64,000 nucleotides of DNA from Photobacterium aphoticum. Lineage in GTDB: Bacteria > Pseudomonadota > Gammaproteobacteria > Enterobacterales > Vibrionaceae. Shown here in pieces: positions 18,899-28,557 of the stretch. Each line of letters opens with the position of its first letter. Positions within the stretch are counted from its first letter, which is position 1. A program made the translations under genes and the position numbers. Where the stretch lies: positions 186,001 to 250,000 of the forward strand of contig NZ_LDOV01000025.1 in NCBI RefSeq assembly GCF_001029435.1, read 5' to 3'. The notes beneath the pieces are model-generated. The model was not told where the DNA came from. It saw only the letters and a program-made list of their open reading frames with translations, and made no database searches.

Positions 18899-20245
18899 AT
18901 GAAACGTTGGTTAATGGGTTTGTGTATTGCTCTGATGAGTTTCACTCAGCTTGCACATGCCGAATTAGAACTTGTGATCACCGAAGGCGTGGACTCCGCG
19001 CGTCCTATCGGTGTTGTGCCGTTTAAGTGGGAAGGGCCGGGGCAATTGCCGACCGATATTTCTGCCGTGATTGCGTCTGACTTGCGCCGCAGTGGTAAAT
19101 TCTCACCGGTGGCGACCAGTAAAATGCCACAAACGCCATTTAATGAAGCGCAGGTTGATTACAACGCGTGGACCTCTATGGGCGTTGACGCGCTGGTCAC
19201 CGGTACCGTGACCCTGAATGCGGAAGGCCATTACGTGATCCACTACCAGTTGGTGGATGTAGTGCGTGGTCAATTGACCAGCGGCCAGAGTAAAGGTCTG
19301 GCAAACGGTGAGTTGGTACTGACCAAAGATCACCTGCTGATCAATAACCAAGCGACGGTAAAAGCGGATCGCCTGCGTCAGTACGCACACCGTATTTCCG
19401 ATGTGGTGTACGAGAAATTGACTGGCGAGCGCGGCGCGTTCCTGACCCGTATCGCATACGTGGTGATTGATGACAAAGCCAAGTTCCCGTACCAGCTACG
19501 AGTGGCCGATTACGACGGTTACAACGAGCGTTTGGTTCTGAAATCGCAACAGCCTCTGATGTCACCGTCTTGGTCGCCGGATGGCAGTAAATTAGCGTAT
19601 GTGAGTTTTGAGAATAAGCAGGCACAAATCTTTATCATGGATATCTACAAAGGTACCCGTGAAATGGTGTCGTCATTCCCACGTCACAATGGTAGTCCAC
19701 GATTTTCACCAGACGGCACCAAGCTTGCGATGGTGTTATCGAAAAGCGGCAGCCTGCAAATTTATGTAAAAGATCTGCAAACCAAGAAATTAACCCAAGT
19801 GACGCGCGGTCGTTCCAATAATACCGAAGCGTTTTGGGATCCTAACGGTGACTCTTTGATCTTTACCTCAGACAGAGGTGGTAAACCACAGATATATCGA
19901 GTAAATTTAGCTGACGGTTCGACTACTCGCCTGACGTGGCAGGGCAGTCAGAATCTCGGTGGTCAATTGACGCCAGATGGACGATTCTTGGTGATGGTGA
20001 ATAAATCTGAGCAAGGCTATAACATTGCTAAGCAGGATTTAAAAACCGGCGCAGTGCAGGTTTTAACCAAAACCTTCTTGGATGAGTCACCGAGCATCGC
20101 ACCAAACGGTGGCATGGTGATTTACAGCTCAGTGAATAATAAATCAAACGAGCTGTCCTTAGTGTCGATTGATGGACGCTTTAAAGCACGATTACCTGCA
20201 ACTAACGGGCGGGTGAGGGCTCCTTCTTGGGGACCCTTCCTTTAA
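18899..20245 (+). CDS. tolB: Tol-Pal system periplasmic protein TolB
   Basis: A 448-residue periplasmic protein with an N-terminal signal peptide ending in AHA (about residue 20), an N-terminal alpha/beta domain and a C-terminal six-bladed beta-propeller with [20 protein letters not shown] repeats. It binds Pal and competes with peptidoglycan. The ATG at 18899 follows GGAAGGAG; an in-frame start further upstream lies inside tolA and would spoil the signal peptide. Confidence 0.97.
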   Translation: MKRWLMGLCIALMSFTQLAHAELELVITEGVDSARPIGVVPFKWEGPGQLPTDISAVIASDLRRSGKFSPVATSKMPQTPFNEAQVDYNAWTSMGVDALVTGTVTLNAEGHYVIHYQLVDVVRGQLTSGQSKGLANGELVLTKDHLLINNQATVKADRLRQYAHRISDVVYEKLTGERGAFLTRIAYVVIDDKAKFPYQLRVADYDGYNERLVLKSQQPLMSPSWSPDGSKLAYVSFENKQAQIFIMDIYKGTREMVSSFPRHNGSPRFSPDGTKLAMVLSKSGSLQIYVKDLQTKKLTQVTRGRSNNTEAFWDPNGDSLIFTSDRGGKPQIYRVNLADGSTTRLTWQGSQNLGGQLTPDGRFLVMVNKSEQGYNIAKQDLKTGAVQVLTKTFLDESPSIAPNGGMVIYSSVNNKSNELSLVSIDGRFKARLPATNGRVRAPSWGPFL

Positions 20246-20281
20246 CGTGGCTGCATCTTAGCGATTAGAAAGGAAAAATAA

Positions 20282-20812
20282 ATGCAACTTAATAAAGTTT
20301 TGAAGGGGCTGGCAATTGCGCTGCCAATGTTTACCCTAGCGGCATGTAGTTCAAGCGATAGCACTGAAAGTTCAGCGGCAACGGAGACTAACAACACGCC
20401 TGCTACTGAGCAGACAACGGTTGTTACGCCAGTTGAGCCAGCAGCACCTGCGCTGTCTGAGCAAGAGCTACGTAACCAGCAACTACGTCAAGAGCAAACT
20501 ATTTACTTTGCGTTTGACAATGCTGAAATCCAGCCTGACTACCAGGACATGCTAGCAGCACACGCCGCTTACCTACGTGACAACGCGAACGTTAACGTGA
20601 TCGTTGAAGGTCACGCGGATGAGCGCGGTACGCCAGAGTACAACATCGCACTGGGCGAGCGTCGTGCTAACGCGGTAGCGAAGTACCTTCAGGCACTTGG
20701 CGTATCATCAAGCCAAATCTCTATTGTTAGCTACGGTGAAGAAAAGCCGCTTGTGCTTGGCCACAGCGAAGCTGACTACGCGAAGAACCGTCGTTCGGTT
20801 CTAGTTTACTAA
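20282..20812 (+). CDS. pal: Peptidoglycan-associated lipoprotein Pal
   Basis: A 176-residue outer-membrane lipoprotein with signal peptide and lipobox LAAC (lipidated C22), a Ser/Thr/Pro-rich linker, and a C-terminal OmpA-like domain. The peptidoglycan-binding motif ([28 protein letters not shown]) is intact. Codon use is very biased, as expected for an abundant protein. Confidence 0.98.
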   Translation: MQLNKVLKGLAIALPMFTLAACSSSDSTESSAATETNNTPATEQTTVVTPVEPAAPALSEQELRNQQLRQEQTIYFAFDNAEIQPDYQDMLAAHAAYLRDNANVNVIVEGHADERGTPEYNIALGERRANAVAKYLQALGVSSSQISIVSYGEEKPLVLGHSEADYAKNRRSVLVY

Positions 20813-20828
20813 TCGATAGGTAAACATT

Positions 20829-21581
20829 ATGAACAGTAACACAATGCGAAAGCTCGCATTAACGTTGCTGGTTGGTGCGGCGACCCAAGCGGTCGCCGCA
20901 CCTGCTCCTGTTACTGAACTCAATAGCAGTAGCAGTGCGCAGGGCGGTAGCCTGGAACGTCTGGAAAGGATGATTGAGGCCCGTAACCAGGTGCAGCTTG
21001 ATATGCAGCGGCAACTGGATCAGCTGGCAACCGAAATGGACGAACTACGTGGGGTCGTTGAGCGTAACAGCTATGATCTCAGTCAGATGCTAGAGCGTCA
21101 GCGTGAACTTTACCGTGAAGTGGATGCACTCAGCCGTGCCAAACCACAAGCCACCACAACGCCGGCTGCGACAGACAGCAGCGCGCCAACGGAAAGTTAC
21201 GCCGCTAACGTTAATGAAAACGAAGCGTATGAAGCGGCAGTAAATCTGATCCTGAAGGATAAGAATTACACCGGTGCGATTACCGCGTTTCAGGGCTTCC
21301 TGAAGACCTACCCGGATTCGGTCTACAAGGCCAATGCGCATTATTGGTTAGGTCAGTTGTATTTCACACAGAATCAGTTGGCAGATGCCGCAACGCATTT
21401 TCAGGCCGTGGCCAGTGTGAAAGATTCCAACAAGCGCGCCGATGCGTTGTTGAAACTTGGCGTGATTGCCGAGCGTGGAAAGAAAGTTGAAGAGGCGAAG
21501 AAATACTACCAAGAGGTGATTTCTACGTACCCGAACTCCACCAGTTCCCAGCAGGCACAGAAGAACTTAAAACAGTTGTAA
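20829..21581 (+). CDS. cpoB: Cell division coordinator CpoB (YbgF)
   Basis: A 250-residue periplasmic protein with a signal peptide (cleavage near AVAA), an N-terminal coiled-coil trimerisation region (about 38-100) and C-terminal TPR repeats (about 130-250; YEAAVNLILKDKNYTGAI, AHYWLGQLYFTQNQ). It links Tol-Pal constriction to PBP1B-LpoB peptidoglycan synthesis in E. coli. It is the last gene of the tol-pal operon. Confidence 0.95.
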   Translation: MNSNTMRKLALTLLVGAATQAVAAPAPVTELNSSSSAQGGSLERLERMIEARNQVQLDMQRQLDQLATEMDELRGVVERNSYDLSQMLERQRELYREVDALSRAKPQATTTPAATDSSAPTESYAANVNENEAYEAAVNLILKDKNYTGAITAFQGFLKTYPDSVYKANAHYWLGQLYFTQNQLADAATHFQAVASVKDSNKRADALLKLGVIAERGKKVEEAKKYYQEVISTYPNSTSSQQAQKNLKQL

Positions 21582-21606
21582 GTGTGTGCTGACACGAAAG
21601 ATTACG

Positions 21607-21644
21607 ATGCCGCTCATTGCCTGTGCAGTGAGCGGCATTTTTTT
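21607..21644 (+). terminator. Intrinsic terminator of the tol-pal operon
   Basis: A 10-bp stem ATGCCGCTCA (21607-21616) / TGAGCGGCAT (21629-21638) is followed by a run of T. Just after it is a short tandem TTTCGAG heptamer (21653-21669). Confidence 0.9.
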
Positions 21645-21678
21645 ATTTGTGTTTCGAGTTTCGAGTTCCTCGTTTTCG

Positions 21679-22824
21679 CTACTCGCGCTGCGTGTTCATC
21701 TCTGCGAGGGCTTGGCGGTCTTGCTGCTCAGCAAAATCGGCCAGAGGCTGGAATTGTTCTACCGTCCATACCGAACGTTGCTTGAGTGTCCCTGGTAGCG
21801 CAGCAAACGCGGCCTCATTATCATGGGCATGCAGCTCTAAACGTACCCACTCGCCAATGTTATGGCCGCTGGTTGACTGGGTCGACAAGCGTAATGGGTG
21901 CGTGGCGCCCGGGTAGTGTGGCGTCAGTGACAGGCCAAAATGGTAGTCACGGAAAATCACCGTCCATTTATCCGGTAAGCGCTTGCTACTGTCCCACCAT
22001 ACGCCATCTAAGGCCGTGATTTTTTCATCGGTCACAGCGGCGGATTGTACGTCTAACGCATCCAGTGCGCCGGCTAACGCTTTGTCCATGGCTTGACCAA
22101 ATTCCGTCACATTCATGTGTGGATGAGTCAGCAAAACGTTTTTGGCCAGCTGCGCCCCTAACATATTGGAGTACAGATCTTCGGATGAGAACGCCGAGGC
22201 TAATTCCTTAAAGCCACTGACGGACACCATGCCAAACCACTGGGCAATCTCATGCCATTGCGCTAAGCGAAAAGCCATGAGTGCCGCCGCATCGGCACTG
22301 AGGTGAATACGCTCTTCTGCCGTTAATGGGGTGGCATTGGCCTGCCAGTGAATACGGCGCACACGCAGTTCAGCCGGAAAGTCCATATGGTAATGGGTGC
22401 CCAGATATTGCTGCATATGCTGAAACAGGTAATACGTGTAGTCAGCCGTATCACGCACGTGGGCGGTATCAATAAAGCCACCACGGGTGGTAAACAGCAG
22501 GCCGTTTTTTTCTTCACTCAGTCCCAGCAGGTTAACCGCGACGTTACTTGAGCCGTCGTTGTAGCGGTGATTCCCAATGGCATCCGCGCCCAGAATATTG
22601 CCCACAGAAAAGAACGGCACCGGAATGGTCCCGACTTGCGCTTTCAAATCTTTACCAAACGCACAGCAAGGACGGACGCCCACCGGTGGACGGGTTTCTG
22701 CCGACGTTTTTTTTCTTGGGTATTCTTTTGAAAACGGGTTCACCAATATTTCGGCATTGGCCGCATGGGTCACGACGCTAAACAGCAGCGTGAAAATCAT
22801 GAAAAATCGCAGCATGAATATCAT
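21679..22824 (-). CDS. DUF4056-type secreted protein
   Basis: A protein of about 381 residues with an N-terminal signal peptide (cleavage near THAANA) and a body matching the DUF4056 group, with the RPCCAFG motif near residue 52. No function is established. HEIAQWFG in the middle resembles a zinc-protease HExxx core, but no second ligand motif is evident. The ATG at 22824 overlaps the stop of the upstream barrel gene (TGATG), so translation is coupled. It is the last gene of a three-gene minus-strand envelope cassette. Confidence 0.72.
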   Translation of the reverse strand: MIFMLRFFMIFTLLFSVVTHAANAEILVNPFSKEYPRKKTSAETRPPVGVRPCCAFGKDLKAQVGTIPVPFFSVGNILGADAIGNHRYNDGSSNVAVNLLGLSEEKNGLLFTTRGGFIDTAHVRDTADYTYYLFQHMQQYLGTHYHMDFPAELRVRRIHWQANATPLTAEERIHLSADAAALMAFRLAQWHEIAQWFGMVSVSGFKELASAFSSEDLYSNMLGAQLAKNVLLTHPHMNVTEFGQAMDKALAGALDALDVQSAAVTDEKITALDGVWWDSSKRLPDKWTVIFRDYHFGLSLTPHYPGATHPLRLSTQSTSGHNIGEWVRLELHAHDNEAAFAALPGTLKQRSVWTVEQFQPLADFAEQQDRQALAEMNTQRE

Positions 22825-23954
22825 CAAAAGGCTTCGTTAACGTGAAAATAGAAACCGGTGCTGTCTTTGCCGACACCCAGATCAACACGGACGTTGATAC
22901 GGGCTTTGAAGGCAAAGCGGTAACCAACCCCGACGGTCGGCAACCAGGTTTCCTCTAACAATGCATCCACTGCGGGTGCCACATTCCCGGCACCCATCCA
23001 TGCCACCATCCCGTGGCGAGGGGTAAAGCTGTGTCGGACCTCTAACTGTGTCGACAGTTGGGCACGGTCGCGGTATTGGCCTTCATAGTAGCCACGCATG
23101 CGTTGGGCATTGCCCATTTCGCTGTAGCCATACCAAGGAATATCGCCGTCTACGGCCTGACCGTAACCTTCTACCGCCAGAATCGTTTGCGGGCTGACAC
23201 GCCAATAATGGCGGGCATTGACCGTCCAGCGGTCAAAGTCAAAATCACTGCCCAGTTGTGGTCGGTAGGTGATCCATTCCAGACTCAACAAGCTGCCCGA
23301 CTGCGGATTCGGCTCAAAATCACGGCTGTCGTACTCCAGTGCGGTGATCAGGCCGCTTAACTGGCTGTCGGCCAAGTCCTGCGGGGTAAAGACGCCTGGA
23401 TCCGGATCCACTTTGGTGACTGACTGGTAACTCCAGCCTGCACTGATGTAAGTGCTGTCAAACACTTGCAGCGCCACTTTTGGGGCCAAGCGAATGATCT
23501 GCGCATCATACTGGGTTTTGTTGGCGTCATTTTCGGCTGCATCACGGCCGATCCCCCAGTAATACCCCGGCGTGTGGCTGATCCAGCCTTCCGCCAATAA
23601 GCGAATGGTGTCATCGGCCAGATACGTACGGTTTTCTACACCTAGGCCAAAAGAGCCCGAGGTCGAGGCATACGCGGTCAAGGTTAAGGTGGAAAAGTGA
23701 TCGCCTTGTGTCCAGTCGTACGGTGTATACAAACCGACAGCGGCGACACCGATCCCTAAACCTTGCTCCGGGTTCACAAATGGCCCGGGCAGCACCCCCC
23801 AGTCAATCAACTTGCTGGTGTCCACCGTATTGCTGGAGCCCAACGACACTAACAGTTCATCAACCCAGTCTTGTTCCGGCTCGGTCGTCGTTTCAGTGGC
23901 TAGCGCACTGGTGGAGGCCAGCGCAGCCAATAGCCAAGGTAATGTGCGCATCAT
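22824..23954 (-). CDS. Omp85/BamA-type outer-membrane beta-barrel without POTRA domains
   Basis: A 376-residue protein with a signal peptide (cleavage near ALAT) and a C-terminal D15/Omp85 surface-antigen barrel. The lid-lock motif analogue QRMRGYYEGQYRDR and the closing aromatic end (HVNEAF) support this. It is too short to hold POTRA repeats, so it is not BamA or TamA. Proteins of this size are found as orphan barrels next to secreted partners; here a DUF4056 protein is coupled to it. Function unknown. Confidence 0.75.
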   Translation of the reverse strand: MMRTLPWLLAALASTSALATETTTEPEQDWVDELLVSLGSSNTVDTSKLIDWGVLPGPFVNPEQGLGIGVAAVGLYTPYDWTQGDHFSTLTLTAYASTSGSFGLGVENRTYLADDTIRLLAEGWISHTPGYYWGIGRDAAENDANKTQYDAQIIRLAPKVALQVFDSTYISAGWSYQSVTKVDPDPGVFTPQDLADSQLSGLITALEYDSRDFEPNPQSGSLLSLEWITYRPQLGSDFDFDRWTVNARHYWRVSPQTILAVEGYGQAVDGDIPWYGYSEMGNAQRMRGYYEGQYRDRAQLSTQLEVRHSFTPRHGMVAWMGAGNVAPAVDALLEETWLPTVGVGYRFAFKARINVRVDLGVGKDSTGFYFHVNEAF

Positions 23955-23969
23955 GCTTGATGAGTTTCC

Positions 23970-24851
23970 TTAAAAACGGCGTTCCAGTGACACGAATAGG
24001 CTTTGGCGATCGCCCAAGCCGACTTCACCCAGCAGGTTCCAGCTTTTGGTGATTTCGTATTGCGCGCCGATTAATGGGTTCCACGGGGTAGTCAGGTGCT
24101 GCTCGACATGGAACGTGGCGTCATCCAACCCTAATGAACGTGTTTTGCCAAACAGGTTAAGATCAGACAGTTTGCCGGACAGGGACTGCTCCACGTCCTG
24201 ATACATGGCGCCGGCCCACAGGCGAACAGGTACACCGTGCGAGGCAAAGTCGTAACCGACGCGTGGCGAAATTACCCATGCATTGATTTCCCCGTCAATC
24301 ACCGTCAGGGTGCTTTGTGAAAAGCTGGCATCCACCAGGCCGAACCATTGGTTATGGCCTCCTGCCAGCACAATGCCGACGCCTTTGGTATAGCCATCCA
24401 AATCCAGTTTGAAATTAGGGATTTTAAATGTGTGGCTTTCATTAATTTCAGGCCAGATTGGCCAAAAGCCAGGAATATTAACAGAAGCGGTGGCATCCAC
24501 ATCCGTTTGTGAGTAACCACTGAGTTTACCGACCATGGCATACACGTTCAGAAACGGGAAGATCCACACATCGGTACGAAATGAGATGACATCCGTTTTT
24601 TGAATACCTTCATTGGCAGCCAAATCGAGGCCAACCAGTTTTTCCAGTTTCGGTGGGATCACGCCTTGCAGCTTGATTGAATCAACATTGATCCCTTGCT
24701 CCATGCTCATGTAGCCGATACTAAAGCCGATCGGTTTCGGTAATTCGTAGCCCAGCGCTTCGGCTTTTTCTTTCCAAATAGGCAACGTGAATGAGGTCGC
24801 ATTTGCACCGGATGACAGTGCAGCGAGTAGCAATAACAAATAGCGTTTCAT
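23970..24851 (-). CDS. Outer-membrane beta-barrel protein, unknown function
   Basis: A 293-residue protein with a clear signal peptide (MKRYLLLLLAALSSGANA) and a beta-rich body ending in FVSLERRF, the C-terminal Phe typical of barrels. I place the start at ATG 24851 on the signal peptide; a longer frame to 24899 adds 16 residues with no ribosome binding site, though 24851 also lacks a good one. It lies 15 bp upstream of the Omp85-like barrel gene, in one operon with it and the DUF4056 gene. Confidence 0.7.
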   Translation of the reverse strand: MKRYLLLLLAALSSGANATSFTLPIWKEKAEALGYELPKPIGFSIGYMSMEQGINVDSIKLQGVIPPKLEKLVGLDLAANEGIQKTDVISFRTDVWIFPFLNVYAMVGKLSGYSQTDVDATASVNIPGFWPIWPEINESHTFKIPNFKLDLDGYTKGVGIVLAGGHNQWFGLVDASFSQSTLTVIDGEINAWVISPRVGYDFASHGVPVRLWAGAMYQDVEQSLSGKLSDLNLFGKTRSLGLDDATFHVEQHLTTPWNPLIGAQYEITKSWNLLGEVGLGDRQSLFVSLERRF

Positions 24852-25083
24852 GGAGAATGTACGAAAAAGGGAGTTCAAAAGAATAATTTGCGTCATCATA
24901 CACGGGCTATTTTAGATGTAAACTTGCCAGTGTACTTTTGTGTAAATAAATAATTCTCAGAAGGAATTAGGTGGAGAAAAGCACTAAAAATCCGCATTAA
25001 CAGCAAAAACATGCCTCTAATGTGCAAAAAGGTGAGTGGAAGGGCGAGCTGTATTGCGTCATGAAATTTACGGGTAGGCGGTG

Positions 25084-25089
25084 TATAAT
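25084..25089 (+). promoter_or_regulatory. Candidate -10 element for nadA
   Basis: A perfect TATAAT lies 36 bp before the nadA start. The base 17 bp upstream (ATGAAA, 25061-25066) is a poor -35. No NrtR/NadR-type operator was recognised. Confidence 0.45.
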
Positions 25090-25124
25090 GCGCCCATATA
25101 AGGACAGCAACAGAGCAGCGAGCG

Positions 25125-26186
25125 ATGAGTCTAACATTTGACCCTTCTGAAATGGTGTACCCGTTTCCGCCTAAGCCAGCCCCGCTTACGGTTGAGCAGC
25201 AACACGCCCACAAAGCCAATATCAAAGCATTATTAAAAGAAAAAAATGCGGTATTGATTGCCCACTATTACACCGATCCGGAAATTCAGGCGCTGGCCGA
25301 AGAGACCGGTGGTTTTGTCGGTGATTCCCTTGAAATGGCCAAGTTTGGTAATCAACATTCTGCCGATACCTTAGTGATCTGCGGGGTGCGTTTTATGGGG
25401 GAGTCGGCCAAAATTCTTACCCCTGAAAAACACGTCTTAATGCCGACCCTAGAAGCTGAGTGTTCATTGGATCTTGGTTGTCCGGTTGATGCATTTACCG
25501 CCTTCTGCGATGCCCATCCGGATCATACGGTGGTGGTGTACGCCAATACCTCTGCGGCGGTGAAAGCCCGCGCGGATTGGGTCGTGACGTCCAGTATCGC
25601 ATTAGAGATCGTTGAGCATCTCGACAGCGAAGACAAGAAGATCATTTGGGGGCCGGATCGCCATTTAGGATCGTATATCCAAAAGCACACTGGCGCTGAC
25701 ATGTTACTGTGGCAAGGAGAGTGCGTTGTGCATGACGAGTTCTCAGCCAAGGCTCTGCGAGACATGAAACATTTGCATCCGGATGCCGCGATTTTAGTGC
25801 ACCCGGAATCGCCAGCCAGTGTGGTGGCGTTAGCGGATGCCGTGGGCTCCACCAGTCAATTGATCAAGGCGGCGAAAACCCTGCCACAGCAAAAATTGAT
25901 TGTGGCGACCGACAAAGGCATTTTCTTCAAAATGCAGCAAATGGTACCGGAAAAAGAGTTGGTGGAAGCGCCGACAGCTGGTGCGGGGGCCACCTGTCGC
26001 AGCTGCGCCCATTGTCCGTGGATGGCGATGAACGGGCTGGTGGCGATTGAAACCGCGCTGAAAGAGGGCGGTGAGCAGCATGAAATCTTTGTGGATGAAA
26101 GCCTGCGTGAAAAATCCCTGATCCCATTGAACCGTATGTTGGACTTTGCCGCGCAGTTACAACTGCAAGTGAAAGGTAACGCGTAA
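25125..26186 (+). CDS. nadA: Quinolinate synthase A
   Basis: A 353-residue [4Fe-4S] enzyme that condenses iminoaspartate with dihydroxyacetone phosphate to quinolinate in NAD synthesis. The three pseudo-repeat domains of the family are visible, with [19 protein letters not shown] near the start and cluster-binding Cys in the C-terminal [15 protein letters not shown] segment. Its position downstream of tol-pal is conserved in gammaproteobacteria. A terminator follows. Confidence 0.97.
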   Translation: MSLTFDPSEMVYPFPPKPAPLTVEQQHAHKANIKALLKEKNAVLIAHYYTDPEIQALAEETGGFVGDSLEMAKFGNQHSADTLVICGVRFMGESAKILTPEKHVLMPTLEAECSLDLGCPVDAFTAFCDAHPDHTVVVYANTSAAVKARADWVVTSSIALEIVEHLDSEDKKIIWGPDRHLGSYIQKHTGADMLLWQGECVVHDEFSAKALRDMKHLHPDAAILVHPESPASVVALADAVGSTSQLIKAAKTLPQQKLIVATDKGIFFKMQQMVPEKELVEAPTAGAGATCRSCAHCPWMAMNGLVAIETALKEGGEQHEIFVDESLREKSLIPLNRMLDFAAQLQLQVKGNA

Positions 26187-26229
26187 TCGACGTATCAATA
26201 TCGCATCCTGCTGACAGGATGCGGACAAT

Positions 26230-26261
26230 AAAAAAGCGACCTTTGATGAGGTCGCTTTTTT
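26230..26261. terminator. Terminator between nadA and the YecA-family gene
   Basis: The stem AAAAAGCGACC / GGTCGCTTTTT has A and T runs on either side, so it may work for both convergent genes. A small hairpin (GCATCCTG / CAGGATGC) precedes it at 26204-26222. Confidence 0.88.
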
Positions 26262-26316
26262 GTTATGGCTGCGAGTCTAAGCGTGAGGCGCTTGGCGTTC
26301 GCTATCAGGCTGCGGC

Positions 26317-26898
26317 TTATTCAGCGTCAGCGTTTACTAACTCATAGCCACGCATGGTCAGGCCGCACAACATCATCGGTACAGAAGCGAAGATCTCTTC
26401 AAATTGCGCCAAGCCGTCCGCGCCTTCTTGCGCCAACGCATCAATCGCGTTTTCTGGATCGTAAAGCAGGCTGAAGCACAGCAGTACACCGCCAAGCAGG
26501 GCGCTGTTTTCGCTGTCTTCTGGCATCACTGTTTCCCAGTCATCACGGGCTAGCTGCCAGCCTTGTAGCAGGCCTTCGGCAAAATCACGGGTGTCTTCGG
26601 TCACGAGCTCTTTATCATCCAGCGCGCAGCCTTCTGGCCACTGCCACGTGCCACCTAGCAGGGCTTCACGGCTTTCGTTCCACATGTTAACAATGGCGTT
26701 CGCGTACGCTTCCAATTCTTCCTGGCTGGCAAAGGGTGCGGTTTCTTCACCACCCCAAAGAAACGCTAACCATTCTGCTGGATCAAGCAGGTGTGGGGCA
26801 GCGGCCATGGCGGTAACAAAACCACGGGTTTGTGCTTCAGAGAGCAGTTGCTCCGCCAACAGTGGGTTCGACAGCAGCTCACGTAGAGATGAAGACAT
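26317..26898 (-). CDS. YecA/YgfB (UPF0149) family protein
   Basis: A 193-residue acidic helical protein of the UPF0149 family, with the GGVLLCFSLLYDPENAID segment and the FAEGLLQGW motif typical of YgfB/YecA proteins. It lacks the C-terminal SEC-C zinc motif of longer YecA proteins. Function unknown; YgfB in Pseudomonas affects gene expression linked to beta-lactam resistance, but that cannot be transferred here. It stands alone, convergent with nadA. Confidence 0.75.
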   Translation of the reverse strand: MSSSLRELLSNPLLAEQLLSEAQTRGFVTAMAAAPHLLDPAEWLAFLWGGEETAPFASQEELEAYANAIVNMWNESREALLGGTWQWPEGCALDDKELVTEDTRDFAEGLLQGWQLARDDWETVMPEDSENSALLGGVLLCFSLLYDPENAIDALAQEGADGLAQFEEIFASVPMMLCGLTMRGYELVNADAE

Positions 26899-27100
26899 AA
26901 AACTCTCTCACTTAAGGAATGTATCAGGCTGATATTCAACGGTATCACTGGGGATGAGACGCATAGTGGCATCACACACCGTTACCGTCATTATTGAGCG
27001 ATATTGTAGCAGGGTAGGCTACGGGGTGTTAGTGAGGAGAGGGGGAATCGGTCGAGTGCTGGAATATTGAGCGCTTGAGTTTGATTTGCAAGATTTTTTG

Positions 27101-27129
27101 TTGACCTGCCTCTGCGAAGCCCTTATAGT
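27101..27129 (+). promoter_or_regulatory. Promoter of the first tRNA-Ser pair
   Basis: TTGACC (27101-27106) and TATAGT (27124-27129) are 17 bp apart, followed by the GC-rich discriminator common at stable-RNA promoters. Confidence 0.75.
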
Positions 27130-27169
27130 AGCGACCCTGTTGAGGCGATAGGCTTTAACGGAACAATGT

Positions 27170-27257
27170 GGTGAGGTGTCCGAGTGGCTGAAGGAGCACG
27201 CCTGGAAAGTGTGTATACGGCAACGTATCGGGGGTTCGAATCCCCCCCTCACCGCCA
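27170..27257 (+). tRNA. tRNA-Ser (anticodon GGA), copy 1
   Basis: An 88-nt class II tRNA with acceptor stem GGTGAGG / CCTCACC, discriminator G, encoded CCA, a long variable arm and the T-arm GGTTCGAATCC. The anticodon GGA is at 27204-27206 and reads UCC/UCU. An identical copy is at 48206. Confidence 0.97.
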
Positions 27258-27283
27258 TCTCTTTTTATAAAGAGATACAATTC

Positions 27284-27374
27284 GGAGAGATGGCTGAGTG
27301 GTTGAAAGCACCGGTCTTGAAAACCGGCATACGTTAATAGCGTATCTAGGGTTCAAATCCCTATCTCTCCGCCA
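27284..27374 (+). tRNA. tRNA-Ser (anticodon UGA), copy 1
   Basis: A 91-nt class II tRNA with acceptor GGAGAGA / TCTCTCC, encoded CCA and anticodon TGA at 27318-27320 (reads UCA and other UCN codons). It follows the GGA gene by 26 bp, so one precursor is likely. An identical copy is at 48320. Confidence 0.97.
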
Positions 27375-27380
27375 CATTCT

Positions 27381-27409
27381 AAGCCCTCGTCGAAAGACGG
27401 GGGCTTTTT
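27381..27409 (+). terminator. Terminator of the first tRNA-Ser pair
   Basis: AAGCCC(T)CGTC-GAAA-GACGGGGGCTT hairpin followed by a T-run. Confidence 0.87.
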
Positions 27410-27419
27410 CGTTTCAGAA

Positions 27420-27645
27420 ACGTATTCGATTGCTGGTCGGGATTTTGTAAATCCCTAGTCGCGTGCGACCCCAGCTCTCCGCCACATTCAAAAAAGCCGC
27501 TGAGCAATCAGCGGCTTTTTTACATCTGTCGTTTGTGAAATGACGGGATTTTGTAAATCCCTCCTTGAGTGCAAGCCCAGCTGAATGCAGCCCAGCTCTC
27601 AGCACATTCAAAGAAACCGCTACTCTGTTAGCGGTTTTTTTACGT
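27420..27645. repeat. Tandem degenerate units with tRNA 3'-end relics and terminators
   Basis: Two diverged units each contain GGATTTTGTAAATCCC, a CCAGCTCTC segment, a copy of the tRNA 3' flank (CTCTCCGCCACATTC at 27475-27489, identical to 27365-27379; CTCTCAGCACATTC at 27596-27609) and then a rho-independent terminator (27490-27521 and 27610-27638). A related unit is at 48470-48590 after the second tRNA pair. Confidence 0.8.
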
Positions 27646-27922
27646 CTGTCGTTTGTGGAACGACGAGATTTTCTTCATGCCTTCTTCGTGTGCTAAGCCT
27701 GCGCGTCGTTTCTCTACGTCCCGCCAGTCTGTTTATTCTCTTCGCTGCTTTTTGATATATCGTTCTGATATAAACAAAATTATTTATATGACTATCTTCA
27801 TGTGTAACGACGTATAAAACATGATGCTCAACGCAGTCTGGCTTTTTCCCTTTGGTTTCTCGGTATAAATTGATTTTGCGCAAGTTTTATCAAAGCAGAT
27901 TCAGGGAAAATTGAAACAAAAT

Positions 27923-28078
27923 GACAATGATTATCATTTTGTATGTTTGACGGGAATGCTAATCATTGTTTTTTTAGTGAGATAACAAAGTCACCATAAC
28001 GATGCCGCTATTTCGTTGTGGGGTGGGTTGCTTGAATGCCCTTTTGTTTATCCGAAAATAGTAATGATTATTATTCAT
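27923..28078. promoter_or_regulatory. Fur-box-like sites upstream of feoA
   Basis: The 19-bp site at 27923-27941 matches the Fur consensus at 15 positions (core AATGATTATCATT). A weaker one at 28060-28078 matches at 12. They lie in the 500-bp AT-rich region before feoA, as expected for iron-repressed ferrous uptake. The stretch 27646-27922 shows nothing else I can support. Confidence 0.75.
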
Positions 28079-28142
28079 GCCATCGTTCTGGCGCATTTTA
28101 CCTGAGAGTGATGCTGCCTGAATGACTAAGGACAAGAGACAG

Positions 28143-28403
28143 ATGTTTGGATTCTTTCGTAAAACTAAAACAAAGCAGTGCGATCGAAATTCGCTCTTTG
28201 GCGCAGAAATCAATAAAGCGTACACCATTAAAAGCATTGATGACGGTGACAAAGAAATGGTGCACTTTCTCAATACGCTTGGGTGTTATGCCGGTGAATC
28301 GATCACGGTTGTTTCCGTGCTGTCAGATACGTTCGTCATTTCAATAAAAGATGCACGTTACAGTATTGATTCCGATCTAGCGAAGACCGTACTTCTTAAT
28401 TAA
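28143..28403 (+). CDS. feoA: Ferrous iron transport protein FeoA
   Basis: An 86-residue cytoplasmic protein with an SH3-like FeoA domain (LNTLGCYAGESITVVSVL, VISIKDARYSIDSDLAKTV) that works with FeoB. I place the start at ATG 28143, downstream of AAGGAC and AAGAGA. The in-frame ATG at 28122 would add seven residues and has no clear ribosome binding site. The N-terminal 20 residues are basic and not typical of the family. feoB follows. Confidence 0.85.
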   Translation: MFGFFRKTKTKQCDRNSLFGAEINKAYTIKSIDDGDKEMVHFLNTLGCYAGESITVVSVLSDTFVISIKDARYSIDSDLAKTVLLN

Positions 28404-28557
28404 TTCGGATTTATTTTAATCACTCATTACATACCTTATGGGGTGTGGGGGATTTGTCGTGCCTAAAAAAGGCTCGGTAACGCTCAAAGGAGATGTGGAG
28501 CCACTAGGGTATTCACTCTCAGCCTTTGTAAGGGTAATTTTTCATGGAGATAAAGCA

